Source: Cyrtodaria siliqua
Lineage: Eukaryota > Mollusca > Bivalvia > Adapedonta > Hiatellidae
Length of the DNA: 64,000 nt
Direction: 5' to 3'
Assembly (NCBI GenBank): GCA_037043455.1
Contig: JAWPHD010001228.1
Span: forward strand, 280,042 to 344,041
Shown here: positions 57,101-64,000 of the stretch, in pieces
How the letters are laid out: the number at the start of each line of letters is the position of its first letter
Numbering within the stretch: position 1 is the first letter of the stretch
Program-made: the position numbers and the translations under genes
Notes under the pieces: model-generated
The model's input: only the letters and a program-made list of their open reading frames with translations
Databases searched by the model: none
What the model was told of the DNA's origin: nothing

Positions 57101-59173
57101 TTATGACAACAGAAAACAAGAGTTTATTAAAGAAACTGTCCGTTTTCATTTGTAAAAGTTTTAAAAGAAGAGACATGTTTTATAAATAAATATCACTTTT
57201 CTCCATTTTTGTCCACAGATATAAATGTGTTCTGATCAGTACTTAGGAATATTAATTTAAAAATATATATTAAACACTTATATACTTAATTGTTGTCAAA
57301 TACTTTTTAACTAGTAACATATACAGATGATCTTGAAACTCACCTATGAAATTATACAAATTGTCATTAACTGGAAAATGTTGTGTGTATTTCATATACA
57401 TGTTTAAATGTATGTACTATTTGCATGTGAACTGTTGGGCGTATTGCCTTATGTTTGAATAAAATATCTATCTATCTATGTATTACATGAATTACTTTAT
57501 GACACTGTCACGTCATTGTATCTATTATGAGTATTTGTTAAAGTATATATCATATGCTCATGAGTCTTATCAGACTTAATGCATGAACTATCATGAAAAT
57601 TGTAAGGTCTACGGCGTGATGCCCTCGACCCGTCCTAGACCTATTGACGAGGATAATAAAACAAATTATATTATATTCATCTTTGTAAATAGTTTGTTTC
57701 TGAGCGGTTTTTTGTTTTGGTTGACTGTGGTCCTTGAGTTCGATTTATATCTACTTTCTTCTAAATAGTATTTCGACTGTTTTATAATTAGTTGTCCAAC
57801 TAATGTGCAAACCCAAGCCGAGGTATTTCTGTGTGCTGATTCCTGGTTCATTGGTGTTTAATTTCCTGAGATAAAATATAAAATATGAAAAATGAATGAA
57901 TCACGTTTTATACCACTGCTACTAATGACACCTGCATATTGTAATTACATGTTTTAAGGCTAAGGTATATACATATATAAATATATTTTAATTGTCCAGA
58001 GCACCTGTCATATTCAATTCATTTACCAAAAGTCTGTACACATATAATTACACAGACCGTCTGAGAAAATGATGTTCGGCTTAAAGTGGCTATCCTGCCA
58101 ACAACAGCCACATTTTACAACATATGTACACTGTTTCAAAACCAATTGACGACGAGTTATGTTTATTGAGAATCCAAAGCCTATAGACACAAGGCTTTAA
58201 CCAGCCAGGCCAAGCCCCAAAACGGGAATGTCAAATTAAGAGTTACCAATTCATATTCATATTACGCATATTCAATCACGGATATTTTAAGAACCATGGA
58301 TTAAACCTATACTTTTAATTGACACATATGTATTATTATATGACCTGAACACCTGGATAGAGTTTTGATAAACTGTTTTGTCGTGTAATTTTACCGTTAT
58401 ATGGCGGGTTGGTTTTTTATGACATTTCCATACTTAAATATTTGACTTAATATTTATAGATTGCCGTCGTAAATAATCATTTAATGGAAAAGTGTGGCAT
58501 TTCAGATTAATCATTACGTGGTCCAAGTATTAACTTTCATACCCCATCCAACACCTTCTTCAAGAAGAGAAAACGGGGTTGGCTGGGGTATGAAATAAAA
58601 CCTTAATTTCGCCTTAAAAAGTTTGCATATTGTAAATTAAAACATTTAATTGGTAATTTTAAAAAGGTTATCGCATTTTTTTCAGTAAAAATTGTTTTAG
58701 ACGCGTTTTATTGTCGACATATCCGTTATAAAATCCTGCTAATATAAGCTTTCCTATCAATTAATAGAATTAAGGCGGGACCACGTAATGTGTAATACAG
58801 TGTAAAGTATCAACACTAAATAACTGCCGCATGTTGCACAACAGATCCATAGTCGATTATATCAATGAAAGAAGAAGAAGAAGACAACGAAGAAGAAGAA
58901 GAAGAAGAAGAAGAAGAAGAAGAGAAGAAGAAACTGTATTTTCCTCGTCATATGTCTATGGAGGTTGGAGGCCATCCTTCATAAACCTTACACATAGGCA
59001 TATTACAATACTGAAATCAGCTTGAAAAGACCCTTGAGCAAATCAATGACAATACATAAACTGTTAACATTGTTTCTCCATCCTATGGACAGTGTAAATA
59101 TTTGTTTATAAATCCTATATGAAATACGTCACTCATCTAATAAAGATAGAAATATAGATAGATAGATAGATAT

Positions 59174-59207
<34 letters not shown>

Positions 59208-61221
59208 GGATGGATGGATGGATGGATGGCACACTTTTCATGCATACGATTAGTGTCACGATAGATTTTATGTAGTATGTAGTATTATTCTTCGGGGTAC
59301 CGGTCTATCGATCATACCTTTCCTCTGCGAAATCGAAACACGTGGAAAGATATAATTCAAAACATGTATAGTTAAGCCAATATGTTATGGGTACTTTATC
59401 GACATACCTTTTCTCCTGCAAAACCGCAATACAAGGAAAGATTTAATTTGAAAAGAGGTCCATCAAATGCAAAAATAGAATCCTTCCACACTTTATTAAT
59501 TGCGCTATTGTAACAAGAAGATGTCGAATTTATTGTCTCGTCTTCGTCTCACAGTGGATTTGTGAGCCGTGGTTACTGGCTCATTTCTACAATCAAACAA
59601 CACGATGTTTACCAAATACCGTATACCATCTTCCTTATATCGTGTTATATACAGAAAACTACCGCATCATGTAATCAAGGATAATTAATAATATACACAT
59701 TATTTCATGCCAGCTAAATATCGTATATAATGTGCCTATTATTTGAAGGCCCTTTCTTCAAAATGTTTCTGTCACGGAATGTAGAATGAAACAACTCAAC
59801 TGTAAATAGCGTGCAAACGCAATATCAAGTTAACTGGATGCGGCATGATACGCAATATTAAATTAAATGGATGCGGCGCGCAAACGCAATATCAAGTTAA
59901 CGGGATGCGAGTCTTTGCCAATATTATTGCTTCGTTGTACGACAAATATTCCGCGATAAAAATGATTACATTCTGTTTCTACTGAGTACAATAGTCTGAC
60001 AGTATATTAGATCGCTCGTTTATGTGTCTCATGATACACTTTTGTATTGGTAAATTGTCCGGTGCTTTATCGAATTCCTTTACCTTTCAATCTAACTTTA
60101 TTTGTATTTTAGCACCAACAAGGCGAACAAATATCTGATATCAAAGTGGAAGATCTGGTTCCAGATCGATGACGCGAACCACGATGGAATACTATCATCA
60201 GCTGATATCGAGAAGACAAGGTATATAGTATAGTAGATTATTTAGAGCTGCCATAGAGAGAGAAATGATACATAGGAACATGTAGCTCTTGCTTTTTATG
60301 CCTTCAGAGTTACCGAAACTACTCGGTAGTCGTTTTAAGCCTAATCTTACACATAGGAGAAGATAAAAGTCACGCGCTGATATCAACAATGGCAGTTGCA
60401 TGACTTCATTGTATAAATAAACATGCAAAACGTTAGTAGTCATGTAGTTGGCGACGTCAAAGCACAGAATGTAATGATATGTAATTAAAAGAATCAATCC
60501 TCGGTGTAACTCGGCACAGCCTCGGTTCCGATAAAACAGTTATACCTCGAGTTGAAGTTCCCCTATTTTCACCGGATACCCATGAACGATTCTTATATTC
60601 TTGTGCAATATTAGGTAGCGACAAATTTGACTTAACACATAAGAAAAATATTATCATTTATTATTTCTTTTTACAAGTATTGGGCGCGGCTCCAAATATA
60701 TAATTACATACACCCCGACTTAGTCGTACTAGAATTGTATTTGTTCATGTTTTGCTTATTCTTTCAGTGTCTTAATTCCCAAGTTACACCATTTTGACGC
60801 TGAGGAAACAAAGGAAGAAAAATCAAAATTTGGCAAATGGTGGAATAATTTCTATTTGAAAGGACACATAATTAACGAAATTAACGAAACACAACTTGTC
60901 AATGAGTTTAATGCAGAATTTTCAAACAACAAGCGTCTATTTTATAACCGCATTGACAGATATATAGATATGTTCCACAAGGACTTTACTGATACAAACA
61001 AGGACGGGTTCATCTCTGAGGAAGAATTCATTATCCTTTTCCAAGCCTACGGTGAACATGATGCGGCAGTAAAACGATTCTTCCAATCGTACAAGCAAGA
61101 TCCCATTCCATTGAGCTCAGTAGTTAAATCATGGGTTAGTTTCGCAACCGAAGAGGATGAATCAAAAGAAAGCTTAAAAAACATGAAAAACGGCTTGGAA
61201 AGTGTTTTGAGGAACGTTTAA
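51186..61221 (+). CDS. Secreted sarcoplasmic calcium-binding protein (EF-hand), complete three-exon gene
   Basis: Exons 51186-51247, 60113-60220 and 60768-61221; both introns are GT-AG, phase 2, and the joined frame is 207 codons. Residues 1-19 form a signal peptide (MRLSIVILTVALVTVCNG). The mature part begins near NKYLISKWKIWFQIDDANHD, the classic start of molluscan sarcoplasmic calcium-binding proteins. EF-hand 1 has a complete loop D41-D52 (DANHDGILSSAD). EF-hand 3 has a complete loop D132-E143 (DTNKDGFISEEE). The second and fourth hands are degenerate, the fourth around YKQDPIPLSS, as is common in this family. The WWNNFYL block and the SWVSFATEEDESKE C-terminus fit. It should buffer calcium outside the cell or in the secretory pathway. 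Intron 1 (8.9 kb) contains LINEs and MITEs; intron 2 holds fragments of a SINE and of family H. No close AATAAA follows the stop; one is at 61573 within a repeat. Confidence 0.9.
51583..51853 (-). mobile_element. CATTACGTGG MITE, copy 2
   Basis: Starts CATTACGTGGTCCCGCC and ends CGGACCACGTAATG. Inverted relative to 58512-58790, which lies in the same intron. Confidence 0.8.
52395..53985 (+). pseudogene. LINE reverse-transcriptase copy A, decayed
   Basis: Starts in the RT palm (VLHGLINHILNQ, AFVDFSKAFDYV), then SPFLFSMYLNDLED, LLLYADDIIIF and the C-terminal zinc-knuckle region (CNVLEDEYHFLFEC). At least four frameshifts or stops break it, near 52592, 52670, 52847, 53159 and 53640. It is a homologue of copy B 2 kb downstream, in the same orientation, but only partly conserved, so it is an older insertion rather than a recent duplicate. 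Confidence 0.8.
54231..54411. repeat. Palindromic element with perfect 39-bp outer arms
   Basis: 54241-54279 (TCACATGTGTGTTTGGGGAA... TTTTCCC) is the exact reverse complement of 54365-54403, and the match extends imperfectly outward to 54231/54411. The inner part (TTTCCCTCGGCC TATC GGCCTCGGGAAA) is imperfectly palindromic too, so the whole could fold on itself. 54060-54180 carries related motifs (ACTGTTCCC, ACTGTTTCCCTC). Confidence 0.85.
54651..57189 (+). mobile_element. LINE copy B: nearly intact reverse transcriptase, 5'-truncated
   Basis: The first frame (54651-56597, 648 codons) has a linker (PWFDNECKESRNQFYKN), RT fingers (IVPIFKKGDINQPENYRGIT), the first catalytic Asp at about residue 349 (FIDFTKAFD), GAPQGDCLSPFIFSMYLNDL and the catalytic YADD at residues 448-451. 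It ends in an A7 run near 56583-56589. The second frame (56590-57189) continues the same protein (NWASQVKGLLERTGFNEVW) to a CCHC-type knuckle (CQLCNILEDEFHFVLEC). Copy A shows the two frames are one protein, so a single small indel splits it. The endonuclease domain is missing. A 3' tail with AATAAAATATCTATCTATC is near 57460-57478. The clade is uncertain (CR1/L2/Jockey-like group). Confidence 0.85.
57190..58078. other. LINE 3' region and unremarkable intron DNA
   Basis: The first ~290 bp are probably the LINE's 3' untranslated region. 57710-57740 (GGTTGACTGTGGTCCTTGAG) is a scrap of family P. Confidence 0.45.
58079..58425 (-). mobile_element. Element Y, uninterrupted copy
   Basis: The reverse complement matches 37345-37560 plus 37887-38025. 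The single TTAA at 58197-58200 is the empty site of the MITE found at 37565-37882. Confidence 0.7.
58512..58790 (+). mobile_element. CATTACGTGG MITE, copy 3
   Basis: Best-preserved copy: CATTACGTGGTCC at the left and GGGACCACGTAATG at the right, 279 bp. It contains AACTTTCATACCCCATCCAA and GGGGTATGAAATAAAACC. Confidence 0.85.
58866..58931. repeat. (GAA)n microsatellite
   Basis: AGAAGA run with two interruptions; the arginine-rich frame across it is an artefact. Confidence 0.9.
59152..59229. repeat. (GATA)n then (GATG)n microsatellite
   Basis: About 14 GATA units followed by six GATG units. Confidence 0.95.
59809..59920. repeat. Imperfect ~46-bp tandem repeat, three units
   Basis: Units share CAATATCAAGTTAA.TGGATG and GCGTGCAAACG. 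Confidence 0.65.
60224..60290 (-). repeat. SINE fragment in intron 2
   Basis: TAGATTATTTAGAGCTGCCA and GATACATAGGAA match the 3' part of the SINE at 44088-44386. It starts only a few bases past the exon 2 donor. Confidence 0.55.
60640..60705 (+). repeat. Family H fragment in intron 2
   Basis: ATTATCATTTATT and TTGGGCGCGGCTCCAAATA match 6350-6425. Confidence 0.6.
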
Positions 61222-61459
61222 TAGAGTTACGAGAATCTGACTCGTTCCTGTTATTTTCCTTTAAACAATTGCATTATACGGATACGTGCATTGACAAAAC
61301 ACAATTTACAAATTGCTTCGCAGCAAAATATCCAATCCTATCTCCATTGTTTGGGACATAATTAAAGGCGGCTCATGTACCCGACTTGTATTTCAATTCT
61401 TATTTCTATTAATAGACATATGTGTGATCTTAATTGTGTATAACATATTCGGATTATCA
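61222..61459. other. 3' flank of the EF-hand gene
   Basis: Probable 3' untranslated sequence with no clear polyadenylation signal. Confidence 0.4.
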
Positions 61460-61735
61460 TTTGTTTAAAGACCCATTTGAGCAAAACAGCGGAGAGAGAG
61501 TTGCTAGCAAATGGACAAATAATGCACCTATTACTTCACGTCCCGTAAACAAACAAGGCAACGTTAATAGGCAATAAAAGTATAACACATAGATGGTCAT
61601 GTAAATATGAATATAAAAGTCAAAAACCAATAAAGTCACTATGCAAGTACTCAATGAATTGGCAGAAGCCAGAGCAACAAGAAAACTCACCATTAATGGT
61701 ACGACACCGTCTATTGAGGATTCAGGCAAACGTCA
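61460..61735 (-). mobile_element. Family P fragment, minus strand
   Basis: Matches 11930-12060: GGCAATAAAAGTATAACACA, GCAGAAGCCAGAGCAACAAG, CATTAATGGTACGAC. Confidence 0.65.
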
Positions 61736-61739
61736 TACA

Positions 61740-62400
61740 GTCTTTCTTAAACTTGTTAAAAATTAATCATGTTTATCAAAAGATGTTATGACCCTATTAT
61801 TTTACAACGCACTGAATGTTTAGTGATAGACCCAGTTACAGTTCGCCACTATGCTTTCCTCTTTGACTGTGCGATGACCGGACAGATTGTGGACCCTATG
61901 ATGACGTCTACCTAAATCATTGTTTGATAGTTGTATTTAATCTTGTCCTGTCGTACCCTTAACGGTTTATTCTCTTGTTGCTCTGGTTTTCCCCAAGTCA
62001 TCGAGTACTTACTTTGTGCCTTTCTAGTGTTTTTTTTAAATATTATATATACTTGATCATTTATGTGTTTTACTTATATTGCATATTAATGCTGCCGTTT
62101 TTGGTAGAGATTATAACCTGGTGGGAATATATTTATTTACTCTGTCCCGTTTATTGGACCGTTTATTATTCCCTTGGAATGACAATAGGGTAAGAGTGAG
62201 GTTTGATTCACCCTAAAACCTGGTTTAAATCCTCAGCGGCCTTTTTTGCCATTGCCCGTTCCGAGGCCCTTTTTGAACCTTATTGTCAACTCATTTGTGT
62301 TTGTGATGTCTTATTTCTTATTCATCTTTAAAGATGTTTTTTATTTCTTTGTGTGTTTGTGGTTGACTGTCGTCCTTGAAGATAAGGCTACGAAATAAAT
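61740..62400 (+). mobile_element. Family P copy: ORF C-terminus and 3' region
   Basis: 61764-61916 reads FIKRCYDPIILQRTECL, VRHYAFLFDCAMTGQ, DPMMTST then TAA, parallel to 11449-11712. The 3' region follows with GTACCCTTAACGGTTTATTC (the uninterrupted counterpart of the site hit at 12061), CACCCTAAAACCTGG and GTTGACTGTCGTCCTTGAAG. The upstream coding part is frameshifted (KLVKN-stop). Confidence 0.7.
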
Positions 62401-62639
62401 ACTCTTACAATGTTATCAAAAGTAAGTATAATTGTAGCATGATCACAGACAATTCCCTTTGTTCAGGCACAGGTGTAAATCGTTTAATTGAAAATAAGAC
62501 CTGTCAGAATAACTGTGAGAATAACAGTGAAAATAACAGTTAGAATAACTGAAATAGAGCTGAAATGGACATGCTACAAAACAAATAGAGTATGGTTTCA
62601 TCTCGTTGGTTAATTTAAACACCTCGATATTTAAATGAA

Positions 62640-62900
62640 CCAACTCAATGAAACGATACTCTATCTATTACAAATCTAACAGGAAATGCAGCATTCACAA
62701 AACACAGTAAACCCCAAAACACGCAAAAAGACAAACAAAAATGGCAATAGTAATAATAAAGACATATGACGTCATAAACACAAAAAAAGGTTGACAGCAG
62801 GGCTAACGCCTTGGAACGGTCAGTGGCAAAAAGGCCGCTCGGGGTTTAAATCAGGTTCTAGGGTGCACCAAACCTCACACTTACCCATTCTAATATAACA
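62640..62900 (-). mobile_element. Family P 3' end, inverted to the preceding copy
   Basis: Reads as minus-strand 3' end (AACAGGAAATGCAGCATTCA, CTTGGAACGGTCAGTGGC, GGTTCTAGGGTGCACCAAAC). With 62160-62400 it makes an inverted pair around ~240 bp of other DNA. Confidence 0.65.
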
Positions 62901-62909
62901 CATGGGAAA

Positions 62910-63240
62910 GTTTCTTAGACGTCATTTTTAGACGTCGTTTTCCGTTATAACGTATAAAAGGACGTCAAAATCCATAGTTGTAATGACGTCTAAGTTTAAC
63001 GTCTAAATGACGTCAAACAAACCCAACCTTTAATCTGACGTCAAATCAACGTAATTTGACGTCAAAACAACGTCGCTATAACATCATAAGCTTAAATTGT
63101 AAAGAAGTTGGATTAACAGTCAAAATGAACGTTAAATGTCCGACGTTGTCCAACTGACGTCAAAATCCAACGTTGTATCTGACGTCAAACAATATTCAGA
63201 CGTCAAACAGAAGTCAAAGTTCAGCGTTGTATTGACGTTG
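62910..63240. repeat. GACGTC-rich island
   Basis: Ten exact GACGTC hexamers in about 290 bp, most as TGACGTCAAA, plus near-matches (AACGTC, CGACGTTG, TGACGTTGG). Spacing is irregular, so this is not a simple tandem array. Confidence 0.85.
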
Positions 63241-63689
63241 GTTATAGGTTGCAGAAAACTAAATACTTTTCCATAGACCTCCTGTTGCACCTGTCAGCTA
63301 ATATCTCAAGAATTATACACCAGATTTTCTTTAAATTACCTTATTTCATAGATATTTCCATCACAAAGCCTTTGAAAGTGTGAAAAAGACAACTTTTCCA
63401 GCTCAACCTCTCTGCACATGTCTGTGTTTACAAACACTATTGAATCCGCACTGAATATTGACATGCAATTTCAATGGATGTTAAATTTTCAAAAACATTA
63501 AAAAATATTTTTTTATTTAATTTAATGATCCTAGCTGATGGGGATTATTTTACCTATAGTTTATCCTTCCTGAAAATGCATCTTGAATATTTCAAAGTTA
63601 TATCTGCTGACCTCTGTGAACTCTGTGAACTTTCACTTCTGTACTGAATCGTACACAACAAAAGGCGGGGCTTCAGCCAGGCTGTATTT
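63241..63689. other. No gene seen
   Basis: AT-rich, unique-looking DNA. Confidence 0.45.
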
Positions 63690-63905
63690 AGCTGTACGCA
63701 ACCTATAGAGAGACATTCAGACCTGACAGAAGTTTTTTTTTCTGGCTAAATTATTTGATACATTTAATCTGAGAACAATTAAACCATTCTTTTTTAGAAA
63801 AAAATTCTTTTCGACAAAATATGAGGGCTTAAAATAGCTTCGGCTAAGGCAAAATTCCTTCGGTTTTTACGCGTAAATCCAGAATCTTCAAAATGCCATA
63901 TATCG
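63690..63905 (+). repeat. Dispersed repeat family G, copy 2
   Basis: Inverted match to 28190-28400: TTTTTTTTCTGGCTAAATT, TTTTTACGCGTAAATCCAGA, ATCTTCAAAATGCCATAT. Confidence 0.6.
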
Positions 63906-64000
63906 ACAACCGTTCCAATCTTTTGCTTCAAATAAAGTGCTTTTAAATTGATTTCATCAACAACATGTGATGTTTAACCAGTTGAAGCTATCTTGAAAAT

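Noticed and set aside
58831..59025. Arginine-rich 64-codon ORF
   Set aside because: Created by the (GAA)n microsatellite inside an intron.

Overview
The window is animal nuclear DNA, most likely from a bivalve mollusc of the heterodont kind. This rests on three things: the encoded proteins (a secreted sarcoplasmic calcium-binding protein typical of molluscs, an MPV17-like channel protein and an MFSD4/NaGLT1-type sugar transporter), GT-AG introns of several kilobases, and abundant dispersed tandem elements carrying a GGGCCATAACTC-type core, which I know from bivalve genomes. I cannot name the species.

Layout. 1-17.7 kb is nearly all repeats: a decayed ORF, tandem satellites, many copies of two dispersed families called X and P here, low-complexity DNA at 8.6-9.9 kb, and a 3.5-kb inverted-repeat DNA transposon (12064-15596) with a TAA target duplication that splits a copy of P. 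17744-18909 (+) is the last exon of a 12-TM sugar transporter gene. 19.6-23.3 kb (-) is a dead Jockey-type LINE carrying an X element, which itself carries a tRNA-derived SINE. 23.8-31.5 kb holds ~160-bp satellites and a 48-bp minisatellite. 32319-40787 (-) is a complete MPV17-like gene in six exons, with introns full of MITEs and satellites. 41-49.9 kb is repeats again: a near-perfect hairpin transposon with an 8-bp target duplication (42771-43250), a foldback-like structure with a 21-bp array (44.7-46.9 kb), LINE fragments and a 74-bp satellite. 51186-61221 (+) is a complete three-exon gene for a secreted EF-hand protein; its 8.9-kb first intron holds two related LINE copies and several MITEs. 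61.4-64 kb is family P again, a GACGTC-rich island and a repeat shared with 28.2 kb.

The three genes have unrelated jobs (membrane sugar uptake, an inner organelle membrane protein, extracellular or secretory-pathway calcium binding), and nothing suggests they act together. I found no new multi-gene system. What is distinctive is the transposon archaeology: insertions whose target duplications and empty sites can be read directly, long hairpins, and tandem arrays that stay open in both strands because their period is a multiple of three.

Limits: exon boundaries and family names come from reading by eye. Edges of dispersed repeats are approximate unless an exact target duplication is given.
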